Assembly: GCA_017525905.1 (NCBI GenBank) | Contig: JAFXSD010000013.1 | Span: 1 to 42,146, forward strand | Length of the DNA stretch: 42,146 bases | Source: Elusimicrobiota bacterium | GTDB taxonomy: Bacteria; Elusimicrobiota; Endomicrobiia; Endomicrobiales; Endomicrobiaceae | Direction: 5' to 3' | Notes under the pieces: generated by a model | What the model saw: only the letters and a program-made list of their open reading frames with translations | Told to the model about the DNA's origin: nothing | The model's database searches: none | Position numbers and translations under genes: made by a program | Shown: piece after piece, positions 15,552-24,120 of the stretch | Position numbering within the stretch: position 1 is the stretch's first letter | Layout of the letters: each line of letters starts with the position of its first letter

Positions 15552-16698
15552 ATGAAAAATATGTTTCTTCGTTTATATGCCAAATACCACTTTCTTATCG
15601 GGGTTAAATTGTATGCCCGACTTATGGACAAGTATAGATATGATTTTTATCTTAGGGTATATAATGATATATCCAAAATTAAAGATATTAAAACAGATTT
15701 CCTGACAAAAGAACAAAAATTTGAAATAGATAACTTTTATAGAAAACATTACGGCAAAAAAATTTCATATATGTGGCATAATTTAATGGTAAGCTATACT
15801 AAAAAGTTTGATGTTACCTATATTCCTCCGGGTATATTTATAAAAATCAACAAAATTTTAAACTCACATAATAGTTCATCCTTTATTTTTTACGATAAAA
15901 ATTTGTTTTACGGGTTTGCAAAAAAAGCAAACATAAAAACACCTGAAAGATTTTTTTATTCAATAAATAATCTTTTTTTTTGATTCTTCAAACAACATAA
16001 TTTCAAAAGAAGAATTATATAAACAAATGTCAAATATCGGAGAAGTTTTCATTAAACCTGCAAATTTTAGAAATTCAGGTTATGCAAAGAATTGCAGAGT
16101 AATCAATGTGATAGATGGTATCGACATTCGTTCCAAAATGAGTATAAAAGATATAATCGAAAAATATTACAAAAAAGATTTTGTCATTCAAGAAAAGCTA
16201 GTTTGTCATAAAAGCATTTCGGATATTTATCCTGAGTCCGTTAACACATTTTCCATATATACTTTTGTTTTGAATAACGAAATAAAAATAATAAATAAGC
16301 CCATACTTAAAATAGGAATGGGGGACAATATTACGGATTATTCCGGACTAACAAGCGAAGGTCTTATGATAGGTATAGATAATGACGGTACACTGTTTGA
16401 TTCCGCCTTATGCACAAAACAAGACAAATGGTATGCTTCTCATCCCGATACGGGATTCGTTTTTAAAAATCATAAAATAGTAAATTTTCAAAAAGTATTG
16501 GAAACAGCAAAAAAACTTCACAGTTGTATTCCCTGGCTGCATTTCTGCAGATGGGACATAACGATTGATTCTGCCGGTGAACCCGTAGCCATAGAAGTGG
16601 AAAGACCAAGCGAGATATTCCAACAACAAATTTTATACAAAGAAGGCTTTTTCGGAAAATATACGGAAGGAATTTTGTCCTTTATAAGAAATCATTGA
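15552..16698 (+). pseudogene. Sugar-transfer-associated ATP-grasp protein, frameshifted at a T9 run
   Basis: Two adjacent frames together make one protein of about 380 residues resembling the sugar-transfer-associated ATP-grasp family (PF14397). The first frame (143 codons) ends at TGA 15981-15983. The second reads openly from 15982 and includes EVFIKPANFRNSGYAKNC, a PESVNTFSIYTF strand, GLTSEGLMIGIDNDGTL and WDITIDSAGEPVAIEVERPS, the last being the catalytic C-terminal strand region. The break lies at nine consecutive T residues (15973-15981); eight would restore one frame. This may be a pseudogene, a phase-variable switch or a sequencing error. It lies at the end of the glycan region, fitting a role in modifying a surface sugar. 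Confidence 0.65.
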
Positions 16699-16709
16699 TT
16701 TTATATATC

Positions 16710-16730
16710 AAAATAAACCACTTTTTTTAC
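16710..16730. repeat. Degenerate R-type repeat (R3)
   Basis: The sequence AAAATAAACCACTTTTTTTAC matches the R core with one substitution and a 2-nt loss. It lies 12 nt after the ATP-grasp gene, in the same orientation as R1, R2 and R4. With R4 it brackets a cassette of about 205 bp holding one coding fragment. Confidence 0.5.
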
Positions 16731-16934
16731 CCAAATGCGTCACTTTCTAAATTGTTGACACTATCACTATTTTGTCCTATAATGCCATTAGGGGAGTTTT
16801 GAAGTGCAGAAATATTTCGCGGAGCTGCCACCTTATTTCCGTTAGGAATAAGTACTGATGACGGGGAGCCGCGGCCGTCCAAAATCTCCCCTTTTATTAT
16901 GTTGTTTAATAGTCTTTTAGTACTCAATTCTGAC
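16727..16934 (-). pseudogene. Truncated minus-strand coding fragment between R3 and R4
   Basis: Sixty-eight codons read openly on the minus strand, ending at TAA 16727-16729 and beginning exactly at the edge of repeat R4, where an in-frame TAG lies inside the repeat. The peptide (KRLLNNIIKGEILDGRGSPS, VLIPNGNKVAAPRNISALQN) has a normal composition and a more G+C-rich stretch than its surroundings (gagccgcggccgtcc). A TTG at 16927 could start it but has no good ribosome site. Probably this is the C-terminal part of a foreign gene, perhaps phage. I do not recognise the family. Confidence 0.4.
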
Positions 16935-16961
16935 TAAAACAAACCACCCTTTTTTTACAAA
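16935..16961. repeat. Repeat R4 (27-nt core, one mismatch to R1/R2)
   Basis: The 27-nt core TAAAACAAACCACCC plus TTTTTTTACAAA differs from R1 and R2 at one base. As at R2, it stands directly before the conserved non-coding block that precedes the cas2/transporter unit, and it ends a truncated coding fragment on its left. It marks the left boundary of the duplicated module. Confidence 0.7.
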
Positions 16962-17155
16962 TAAAAAAGCTATATTTATCAATGCTTTTTTTAGTTAATT
17001 TTACAATGTCGTTCTCAATATCAATTTTTAGTCAACAAAACCAAGTATTATATTTTTGTAGAAAAAACGTTGTATTATCAGTTATTACAATACAATATGC
17101 AGTTTTTCTCAACCACAAAAACACATAAAAAAATGCTTTTTGTTGAGAAACTTTA
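16962..17155. other. Conserved AT-rich block next to the cas2 remnant (copy B)
   Basis: This stretch aligns with 824-1015 over its whole length, with the same order of landmarks: TTATCAATGCTTTT, TTCTCAATATC...AGTCAACA, TACAATATGCAGTTTTTCTCAAC. The inverted repeat is kept and slightly longer here (TTTCTCAAC 17105-17113, GTTGAGAAA 17142-17150). No gene is present. The preserved pairing despite sequence drift hints at a functional RNA or binding site. Confidence 0.5.
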
Positions 17156-17185
17156 TTAATCTTCGTAATTTAAAAAGAATCTGTT
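17156..17185 (-). pseudogene. Remnant of a second cas2: last nine codons and stop
   Basis: On the minus strand the codons NRFFLNYED and a TAA match the end of the intact Cas2 (NKFFLNYED, TGA). Several of the base differences are silent (tac/tat, tta/ttg, gat/gac), so the two cas2 genes drifted under selection before this one was deleted. The following 60 or so bases (17186-17250) match nothing in copy A. Similarity resumes at about 17250 against about 2600, just ahead of the transporter gene. About 1.56 kb, covering cas1 and nearly all of cas2, is missing. Confidence 0.7.
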
Positions 17186-17311
17186 AACTTTTAAAAATTT
17201 TTAAGTTTTGCCGCCGTTGTTATTACCCGACTGATATAAATAATTTGCAATTATTTGCCAATAACTTTAATTTATTTATAAAATTATGTAAGTTTAAATT
17301 GGAACAAAACT

Positions 17312-18265
17312 ATGAATTTTTTAAACAGTATAAGCAAATTGTTCGGTAAATATATGGCTGTAATAGTGCTTGTTGTTACAGCATTTACTTTATTTATTCC
17401 GCAAACGGGGTTATGGGTTTCGTTATCGTGGATAAACTATCTTCTTATGATAATAATGTTCGGTATGGGACTTACATTAAAGTTTTACGATTTCAAACTT
17501 GTTTTTACCCGCCCGAAAGATGTTATTATCGGTTGTGTTGCACAGTTTACGATTATGCCGTTACTTGCTTTCATGTTGTGCAAATTGTTTAATCTTGATG
17601 TTGCACTTATGACGGGTGTTATTCTTGTGGGTGCTTGTCCGGGAGGGACATCAAGTAATGTTATTACTTATCTTTCTAAAGGGGATGTTGCTTTATCGGT
17701 AAGCATGACGACCATAAACACTTTTCTTGCTCCGGTTCTTACACCTTTAATTACGTATCTTCTTTTAAGTACAACTGTTAATGTTGATACCGTTGCAATG
17801 TTTGTTTCCATTATAAATATTGTTATTATACCGATAGTTTTAGGGTTTGTTATAAATAAATTTTTCGGAAAATTTACACAAAAAGTTATAACTGTTCTTC
17901 CTATGGTTTCGGTTATCGGTATTTGTATGATAGTTGCAAGTGTGGTATCTCACAATGCAGCAAAAATTTTATCGACGGGTTTAATAGTTTTTACGGTTGT
18001 TATTTTACATAATGTTTTAGGATATGTTTGCGGGTTCGGGTTGGGAAAAATGCTAAAATTTAATACTCCGAAAACCAAAGCAATTTCTGTAGAAATCGGC
18101 ATGCAAAATTCGGGGCTTGCAACAAGCCTTGCCAACAGTTCGTTTTCTTCACTTGCTATGGCAACAGTACCGGGCGCAATATTTTCAGTATGGCACAACA
18201 TTTCCGGTGCAATTTTAGCAAACATATTTAATCGTTGGAACGAGAAAAAAATTGATAATAAATAA
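17312..18265 (+). CDS. Bile acid:sodium symporter family (BASS) transporter, copy B
   Basis: This 317-residue membrane transporter is a paralogue of the gene at 2660-3604, with about 34 substitutions over 314 aligned positions by hand count. The family motifs ACPGGTSSNVITYLSKGDVA and EIGMQNSGLATSL are unchanged, and most differences are conservative (V/I/A/T) or at the two ends, so both copies appear functional. The upstream 60 nt also match (ATTTATAAAATTATGTAA against ATTTATACAATTATGTAA), suggesting a shared promoter. A lipoprotein gene follows 9 nt after the stop. The substrate is not deducible; duplicates kept this similar may differ in expression or have been homogenised by gene conversion. 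Confidence 0.85.
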   Translation: MNFLNSISKLFGKYMAVIVLVVTAFTLFIPQTGLWVSLSWINYLLMIIMFGMGLTLKFYDFKLVFTRPKDVIIGCVAQFTIMPLLAFMLCKLFNLDVALMTGVILVGACPGGTSSNVITYLSKGDVALSVSMTTINTFLAPVLTPLITYLLLSTTVNVDTVAMFVSIINIVIIPIVLGFVINKFFGKFTQKVITVLPMVSVIGICMIVASVVSHNAAKILSTGLIVFTVVILHNVLGYVCGFGLGKMLKFNTPKTKAISVEIGMQNSGLATSLANSSFSSLAMATVPGAIFSVWHNISGAILANIFNRWNEKKIDNK

Positions 18266-18274
18266 GGAGAATTT

Positions 18275-18907
18275 ATGAAAAAATTTTTTGTAAGTATTTT
18301 GTTTTTAACATTAATATTTGCAGGTTGCCAAAACAAGCAACAAAACACCGAAGAACAAAATGTTGAGTCGGTTACCATAACCGAAACGGATTTGTCAGAA
18401 CCTGAAACCGATTCGTCGATATCTGAAACCGAAAAAGAAATAAATTATTTCCCTGCCATCGACCGCTATCTGACTGATTCTATTGGTAGCAAGTATGCCA
18501 AAGGTGAACATTGCGTACCCATCCACAGCATAGTGAGAGTTGACGAGCGTGATACCGAGGACATCAAGGTATGGGGCGATTTCTGGGTATTCAATTACAA
18601 TTTAGTTGGCGACACTTTAGAAACTGTATCCGGAGGAAGTCATCCCGGATTATTACACATACGACAGACTGAAAATGGCTTCGAAGTGACTGCTTTCGAC
18701 CAGGTAGAGGATGGCTCCAGATACTTGCCGACGGCTAAGAAAATCTTCGGTGATAAGTTCAATGCCTTTAAAATCATCAATAGCGATGAGAAGAATCGCG
18801 AAAGATTGAGAGCAGAAGGGTTGGCGACTTATGTAAAAAAGAACGGCATTGCCGCAACAAAATATAAAGATTACGGCTGGCCGGAAAAACAAATTCCGTT
18901 GGAATAA
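18275..18907 (+). CDS. Lipoprotein with a Bacteroidales-like C-terminal domain
   Basis: The 210-residue protein begins with a lipoprotein signal ending in FAGC (cysteine about 18), followed by an acidic Glu/Thr/Ser-rich linker (to about 55) and a globular domain (about 58-208) with HCVPIHSIVRVDERDTEDIK, VWGDFWVFNYNL and GWPEKQIPL. From about 18450 to 18800 the DNA becomes noticeably richer in G+C and uses codons rare in neighbours (gac, gag, atc, aag), then returns to the local style. The domain resembles small proteins I associate with gut Bacteroidales, so transfer followed by fusion to a native export signal is plausible. AGGAG precedes the ATG and the gene follows the transporter by 9 nt. 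The function is unknown. Confidence 0.65.
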   Translation: MKKFFVSILFLTLIFAGCQNKQQNTEEQNVESVTITETDLSEPETDSSISETEKEINYFPAIDRYLTDSIGSKYAKGEHCVPIHSIVRVDERDTEDIKVWGDFWVFNYNLVGDTLETVSGGSHPGLLHIRQTENGFEVTAFDQVEDGSRYLPTAKKIFGDKFNAFKIINSDEKNRERLRAEGLATYVKKNGIAATKYKDYGWPEKQIPLE

Positions 18908-18992
18908 ACGAAAGATAAAAATTTTTAATAGTAGTTTTTTGTTTTGTCGTTAAAGATCTTAAGATTTTGTGTTAAAATGAAAATTTCGATAG

Positions 18993-19013
18993 ATTCCGGA
19001 TCGAGTCCGGAAT
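18993..19013. repeat. REP-like palindrome
   Basis: ATTCCGGA and TCCGGAAT flank a TCGAG centre. Short 'ccggaatgaca' palindromes of this sort are dispersed intergenic repeats in many bacterial genomes. It lies in the 325-nt gap (18908-19232) downstream of the lipoprotein gene and could also help end transcription. Confidence 0.5.
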
Positions 19014-19133
19014 GACAAATGTTGTTGTTGCTGTTGGTTGCTTTCAAAGGATTTCAAGATTTTAAATTATAACTAAATATTTGACGAATATCTGTCGTTG
19101 TCGTTAGATTTGCAAGTTCGTAAACGAAACGAA

Positions 19134-19250
19134 GTGTTTTCAAAATGAAGTGTACTAAAAAGATAGCGGAGCGAATGGGTACATGAGTTTTGAAAACACA
19201 AAGTTGCAGTTAGAAATTGCAAATCGTCATAACTACTTGTCGATTTGCAA
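19134..19250. terminator. Nested inverted repeats at the 3' end of lepA
   Basis: GTGTTTTCAAAA (19134-19145) is the exact reverse complement of TTTTGAAAACAC (19188-19199). TTGCAAATCG (19217-19226) is that of CGATTTGCAA (19241-19250), and the second pair spans the lepA stop codon. Both could form hairpins in the lepA mRNA end; neither has a strong T-run. Their closeness to one another suggests either a tandem terminator or a small repeat element. Confidence 0.4.
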
Positions 19251-21020
19251 AACGGCAACAAACGCCTCGGGCGGCAGCTCCACCTTCCCGAACTGTCTCA
19301 TCTTTTTCTTACCTTCTTTCTGCTTTTCAAGAAGTTTTCTCTTTCTGGTGATATCACCGCCATAACATTTTGCAAGAACATCCTTTCTCATAGCAGAGAT
19401 TGTTTCTCTTGCTATAATTTTGTTATTTATTCTTGCCTGTATAGGAATTTCAAACATGTGGCGGGGAATAATTCCTCTTAATTTTTCCGTTAAAAAGTGT
19501 GCGGCAGTTTGTGCTTTGTCTTTATGAACTATAACTGAAAAAGCATCCACAACTTCACCGTTAACAAGTATTTCAAGTTTTACCAAATCGCCGAGTTGCG
19601 GTGCTATATGTTCGTAATCGAACGATGCATACCCTTTAGATACTGATTTAAGTGCATCGTAAAAACCTACAATAATTTCCGCCAACGGAATTTCATATTT
19701 TAAAATAGCAATTTTCATGTTAACATATCTCATGTCAACCTGTTTGCCTCTTTTTTTCTGACACAAGTCCATCAATCCGCCGAGATATTCGGTAGGCGAA
19801 ACTATCGTTGCCATAACATACGGTTCCCAAATTTCCTGGATTTCCGCATTGTTGGGAAACTTTGCGGGATTATCTATAGTTACCATCTGATTTTTTGTTT
19901 TAACATTGTATATAACGTTAGGTGCGGTAACCAAAAGATTTAAACCGAACTCTCTTTCCAACCTTTCTCTAACGATTTCCAAATGCAAATGACCTAAAAA
20001 TCCGCACCTGTAACCGAACCCCAATGCTACGGAAGTTTCCGGAACATAAGTTAAAGATGCATCCGAAAGCTGCAACTTTTCAAGAGCAATTTTTAAACTG
20101 TCATAATCGGATGTGCTGTACGGGTAAAGACCTGCAAACACGAACGGATTAACTTCTTTGTACCCTGCATGAGGATGAGTTGTAGGTCTTGAACTTTCGG
20201 TTATTGTGTCACCGATTTTAACATCTTGTATTGTTTTTATACCTGCAACAACAAAACCCACTTCACCGGCGGAAAGACTGTCCGATTCTACAGGTTTTAT
20301 TTTCATGTATCCGACTTCAAGCACTTCATATTGAGCACCTGAAGCCATAAATGTTACTTTCATACCTTTTTTGATTGTACCGTCGAACACTCTTATAATG
20401 ATAACAACACCTTTATAAGAATCGTAAAATGAATCAAAAATTAAAGCGGATAACGGTTCTTCTTTTTTGCCTTGCGGTGCGGGAATATTTGCTATAACCG
20501 AATCTACAATTTCGTTTATACCGATACCTTCTTTTGCACTTGCAAGTATAGGCTGATCTATAACTTCCAAAGCATCCGTCATTTGTTCGTAAGCGGAATC
20601 TATGTCGGCGGTAGGCAAATCTATTTTGTTTATTACCGGAATTATTTTAAGATTAGCATTTTTTGCAAGCATTGTGTTTGCAAGAGTTTGTGCCTCTACA
20701 CCCTGCGATGCATCTATAACCAAAAGTGCACCTTCACATGCTTCCAAAGCACGGGAAACTTCATAAGTAAAATCCACATGGCCGGGGGTATCTATAAGAT
20801 TTAAAATATATTCTTGACCGTCTTTATCTTTGTACTGCATTTTAACGGCCTTGGCTTTTATTGTAATACCTCTTTCTCTTTCAAGTTCCATACCGTCAAG
20901 AATTTGATCTTTCATTTCTCTTTTTGAAATAGTACCCGTATATTCAAGAAGTCTGTCGGCAAGTGTGCTTTTACCGTGATCTATATGTGCGATGATGCAA
21001 AAATTTCTAATGTTCTTCAA
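19233..21020 (-). CDS. lepA: Elongation factor 4 (LepA)
   Basis: LepA is a ribosome-associated translational GTPase that affects initiation and back-translocation under stress; it is membrane or cytosol located. The 595-residue protein has the full family length. The GTPase motifs are all visible: [14 protein letters not shown] (P-loop, about 11-24), RGITIKAK (switch I), DTPGHVDF (G3) and NKIDLPTAD (G4). The EF-G-like domains and the LepA-specific C-terminal domain follow ([19 protein letters not shown] near the end). It precedes nothing on its strand and follows the O-antigen-ligase gene by 28 nt, so co-transcription is likely. Confidence 0.96.
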   Translation of the reverse strand: MKNIRNFCIIAHIDHGKSTLADRLLEYTGTISKREMKDQILDGMELERERGITIKAKAVKMQYKDKDGQEYILNLIDTPGHVDFTYEVSRALEACEGALLVIDASQGVEAQTLANTMLAKNANLKIIPVINKIDLPTADIDSAYEQMTDALEVIDQPILASAKEGIGINEIVDSVIANIPAPQGKKEEPLSALIFDSFYDSYKGVVIIIRVFDGTIKKGMKVTFMASGAQYEVLEVGYMKIKPVESDSLSAGEVGFVVAGIKTIQDVKIGDTITESSRPTTHPHAGYKEVNPFVFAGLYPYSTSDYDSLKIALEKLQLSDASLTYVPETSVALGFGYRCGFLGHLHLEIVRERLEREFGLNLLVTAPNVIYNVKTKNQMVTIDNPAKFPNNAEIQEIWEPYVMATIVSPTEYLGGLMDLCQKKRGKQVDMRYVNMKIAILKYEIPLAEIIVGFYDALKSVSKGYASFDYEHIAPQLGDLVKLEILVNGEVVDAFSVIVHKDKAQTAAHFLTEKLRGIIPRHMFEIPIQARINNKIIARETISAMRKDVLAKCYGGDITRKRKLLEKQKEGKKKMRQFGKVELPPEAFVAVLQIDK

Positions 21021-21048
21021 AGTATTTTTCCCTTAATTGTTAATTGTT

Positions 21049-23256
21049 TTAAATATTTTCTTTCAATTGTTGAACATACTCGTCTTCCGGATAGAGCTGT
21101 TTCAACAAATTATAAACTTTACCGTAATTTTCTTTATCTTTTTTCTTTATATAAATTGATGCTAAATTTTTTAATCCTTCGGCATTATTGGGAGCATATT
21201 TTAAAGATTCTATAAATGCATTTTCCGAATTATCAAGATTATTCATAATAAATTCCAGGTTTCCCAAATGAATGCATGTTTGTGCATATTCAAGCATCCT
21301 TCTCTCTTTCCAATTTTCTTTGTAAAAATTGTGAGGTTTTTCCTGCAATTTATTTGGAAAATTTATATGTTCCAAATATTCTTTTTCCGCTAAATCCGGA
21401 TGACCGGACTGAATGTACAAGTTCGCCAACTGATAATATGTTTGCGGAAATATCGGATCTATCATTTTGTATTGATTATAATATCCTATTGCTTGATTAA
21501 AACAAAGTTCTCTTTTTTTCATGGCTTCCTGCAATGCCTGTTCATTTTTTTCTTTCGACAAAACATTTACTTGATTATTAAAATAATTTACAAGCTTTGA
21601 ATATAACACACCTACCAAAAATTTTGATTGAACATAATTAGGTGCCAATTCCCAAATACTTTTATATTCATCAATGGCCTTGTTCGGATCATCGTTTTGC
21701 CATCTGTCGTTAAAGTTGTTTGCTTTAAAATATCTTGCCATAATAAAAGACGGATTTTTTTCTATTACTTGAGTATACAATTCTATCGCCTTCGTAAAAT
21801 TTCCTGCCTTTGAATATTGTATTGCTTTTAAATGTATTATATCGGCCTGAAAATATCCATAGAATACATATATAAAATATGCTGTTACCAACAAAATTAA
21901 TATTTGAACAATCCTTTTTATTAATATCGGAACAGATACAACATATTCCTCTTTTTCTCTTTCCAAACTGTTTATTGCAACGGCAACTATTGCTCCTATC
22001 AACATCCACAACATTACACCTGAAGACACAAACCTTAAAGACACGCATACACTATCATGAGCAAGTTGCGCAAGTATTGCAGAAATAAAACCCAACTGCA
22101 AATATGACATTGCAGACATATTTAGATTATTTTTTTTGAAATAAGCTAAATTTTTAAACCCTACCGTTAAAATTGTCAGCAATAAAAGTAAAAATATTCC
22201 GATACCTAAAATACCTTCATCATAAAAAACTTCGAGATATTCATTTTCGGGATGATCACTTTCGGTATTGTGCAACCCTTCTATAAAAAATATTTGCGGT
22301 CTTCTGTAAGACGGATATGTTAAATAAAATGTTCCTATACCGGTTCCTATAACGGGATGAGTATTTATCATTTCCCAACAAGAAAGCCAGGTAAACACTC
22401 TGAACGATGAACTGTCCGGCCTTTTTTTAAGTTGAAAAAATATTCCGCCGGTAACAACCGATATTGTAATTGCAGCCATCAATAAAATAACAATTATTTT
22501 CTTTTTCTTTGCCATGTTTAATATGAAACCGACAAACAAAAAAGCAAAAGCAATAAATCCTACTCCAAAACCTATCCAAGCTCCTTTGGAATAAGAAAAA
22601 ATTGTTGAAAACGTTATAAGAATCCATAAGAATAAAAGATGAAAACTTTTCTTTTTTAAAAATAATGCCAATACTATCGGGCTCATCACTATAAGAAAGT
22701 CACCGAAAAAGTTTGGATTACCGAAAGTTGAAAAAAGTCTGTTACCGAATGCCCATCTCCAAACAAACGGATCTAACCCTTTTGCCGGAGGTTCCGGGAA
22801 AAATCTTGTATCTAAAAACTGAATAACGGCATATATACAAACAATATATGTTGCAAATATTAAGAAATTAACTAATCTTTTAAGATGTTTTTTGTCCGCA
22901 AAACAGTCTATTATTATTAAAGCTAACGAGCAGTATATTACTCTTCTTAATAACTCATTTAAGGATGCCAATTGAAACGGGGAATGAAAATATGAAATTA
23001 TTCCTGATACTAAGAATAACAGTATCGGCAAAATTACAATTAAATTTTTTTTGATATTATAAAACAAATCACTTTCAAGTTTATATATAAGCCAGGAACA
23101 TAATAATGCGATTCCGCCTATTTGAACTATTGTTATTTTTATTTGTGCTGAATCGTAAGTTCCCAAATAAAAACTCACCGCTACCAAAAAATAAAATAAC
23201 GGTAATCCGTAAATTATAAACTTTGAAGAAACTTTTTTTATAATATTTGAAAACAT
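21049..23256 (-). CDS. O-antigen ligase/polymerase-like membrane protein with TPR domain
   Basis: This 735-residue inner-membrane protein has about a dozen hydrophobic segments in the first 450 residues. They include the Wzy_C/WaaL-type periplasmic region (GTGIGTFYLTYPSYRRPQ, then ESDHPENEYLEVFYDEGILG, about 300-350), whose histidine is the conserved family residue. Residues about 475-735 form tetratricopeptide repeats (AIELYTQVIEKNPSFIMARY, AFIESLKYAPNNAEGLKNLA). Relatives ligate or polymerise undecaprenyl-linked glycans, or glycosylate proteins; TPRs may bind partners. It lies upstream of lepA and is separated from pdxJ by a tRNA. Which glycan it handles is not deducible, though the glycan genes at 4-17 kb may be linked. 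Confidence 0.8.
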   Translation of the reverse strand: MFSNIIKKVSSKFIIYGLPLFYFLVAVSFYLGTYDSAQIKITIVQIGGIALLCSWLIYKLESDLFYNIKKNLIVILPILLFLVSGIISYFHSPFQLASLNELLRRVIYCSLALIIIDCFADKKHLKRLVNFLIFATYIVCIYAVIQFLDTRFFPEPPAKGLDPFVWRWAFGNRLFSTFGNPNFFGDFLIVMSPIVLALFLKKKSFHLLFLWILITFSTIFSYSKGAWIGFGVGFIAFAFLFVGFILNMAKKKKIIVILLMAAITISVVTGGIFFQLKKRPDSSSFRVFTWLSCWEMINTHPVIGTGIGTFYLTYPSYRRPQIFFIEGLHNTESDHPENEYLEVFYDEGILGIGIFLLLLLTILTVGFKNLAYFKKNNLNMSAMSYLQLGFISAILAQLAHDSVCVSLRFVSSGVMLWMLIGAIVAVAINSLEREKEEYVVSVPILIKRIVQILILLVTAYFIYVFYGYFQADIIHLKAIQYSKAGNFTKAIELYTQVIEKNPSFIMARYFKANNFNDRWQNDDPNKAIDEYKSIWELAPNYVQSKFLVGVLYSKLVNYFNNQVNVLSKEKNEQALQEAMKKRELCFNQAIGYYNQYKMIDPIFPQTYYQLANLYIQSGHPDLAEKEYLEHINFPNKLQEKPHNFYKENWKERRMLEYAQTCIHLGNLEFIMNNLDNSENAFIESLKYAPNNAEGLKNLASIYIKKKDKENYGKVYNLLKQLYPEDEYVQQLKENI

Positions 23257-23279
23257 TTTTTACCTTAAAAAAAGAAATA

Positions 23280-23352
23280 AGCCGACAATAGGATTTGAAC
23301 CTACGACCCATCGCTTACGAAGCGATTGCTCTACCAACTGAGCTATGTCGGC
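23280..23352 (-). tRNA. tRNA-Thr (anticodon CGU)
   Basis: The minus strand folds into a full cloverleaf: acceptor GCCGACA/TGTCGGC, D-arm GCTC...GAGC, anticodon stem ATCGC/GCGAT with loop TTCGTAA, variable GGGTC, and T-arm GTAGG-TTCAAAT-CCTAT. Anticodon CGT reads ACG, so it carries threonine. The CCA end is not encoded (TTAT follows). A TATAAT hexamer lies on the minus strand 13 nt upstream (23365-23370). Confidence 0.95.
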
Positions 23353-23394
23353 AAATTTTTATAAATTATATCATATATTTATGTTAAATTAAAA

Positions 23395-24120
23395 TTAATA
23401 TTTTAACAATATTTTTTTCATATCAATTACAGCTTTTTCAAGACCGTCAAACACCGCTTGAGCTATTATTGAAAATCCTATGTTCAGTTCGTTTAAGTTT
23501 TTTATATCGCAAATATCATAAACATTGTTGTAATCAAGGCCGTGCCCTGCATTGAATATCAACTTATTTTGTTTTGCCAACACCGAAGCTTGTTTTATTT
23601 TTTCAAGTTCGGCTGCCGCATGTTTTTTACCTAACTTAAACAAATTTGCATATTTTCCGGTATGAATTTCTATAGCATCCGAACCAACTTCGGCACAAGC
23701 TTCTATTTGGTTGGGTTCGGGATCTATAAACATACTGACTATTATGCCTTTATCCTGCAACTTTTTAACTATTTCCGATAATCTGGATTTTTGTCCGGCA
23801 ACATCAAGCCCGCCTTCCGTAGTAACTTCCTGCCTTTTTTCCGGAACTATACAAACAGAATAGGGTTGAAGTTTTAATGCAACATTAACAATTTCGTCGG
23901 TAGCTGCCATTTCAAAGTTGAGTTTTGTTCTCATACATTGTTTTATTTCAAAAACATCTTTATCCTGAATATGTCTTCTGTCTTCTCTCAAATGTGTAGT
24001 AATCGAATCCGCTCCGGCCTTTTCACAAAGTGCTACGGCTTTTACCGGACTTGGATATTCTTCCATTCTTGCTTGTCTCAATGTTGCTATATGATCTATG
24101 TTTACACCGAGTTTTATCAT
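23395..24120 (-). CDS. pdxJ: Pyridoxine 5'-phosphate synthase
   Basis: PdxJ condenses 3-amino-2-oxopropyl phosphate with deoxyxylulose 5-phosphate to form pyridoxine 5'-phosphate, the last ring-forming step of the DXP-dependent vitamin B6 route. The 241-residue TIM-barrel protein shows LGVNIDHIATLRQARMEEYP at the start, THLREDRRHIQDKDV (about 41-55) and the C-terminal EIHTGKYA and NAGHGLDYNNV phosphate-binding loops, all family hallmarks. Its ATG directly abuts the glmM stop codon, so the two genes are translationally coupled, an arrangement that may link cofactor and cell-wall precursor supply. Confidence 0.96.
   Translation of the reverse strand: MIKLGVNIDHIATLRQARMEEYPSPVKAVALCEKAGADSITTHLREDRRHIQDKDVFEIKQCMRTKLNFEMAATDEIVNVALKLQPYSVCIVPEKRQEVTTEGGLDVAGQKSRLSEIVKKLQDKGIIVSMFIDPEPNQIEACAEVGSDAIEIHTGKYANLFKLGKKHAAAELEKIKQASVLAKQNKLIFNAGHGLDYNNVYDICDIKNLNELNIGFSIIAQAVFDGLEKAVIDMKKILLKY

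Noticed and set aside
15973..15983. Programmed ribosomal frameshift in the ATP-grasp gene
   Set aside because: A T9 run could slip, but there is no Shine-Dalgarno-like stimulator or downstream hairpin that I can see; an indel or phase variation is simpler.
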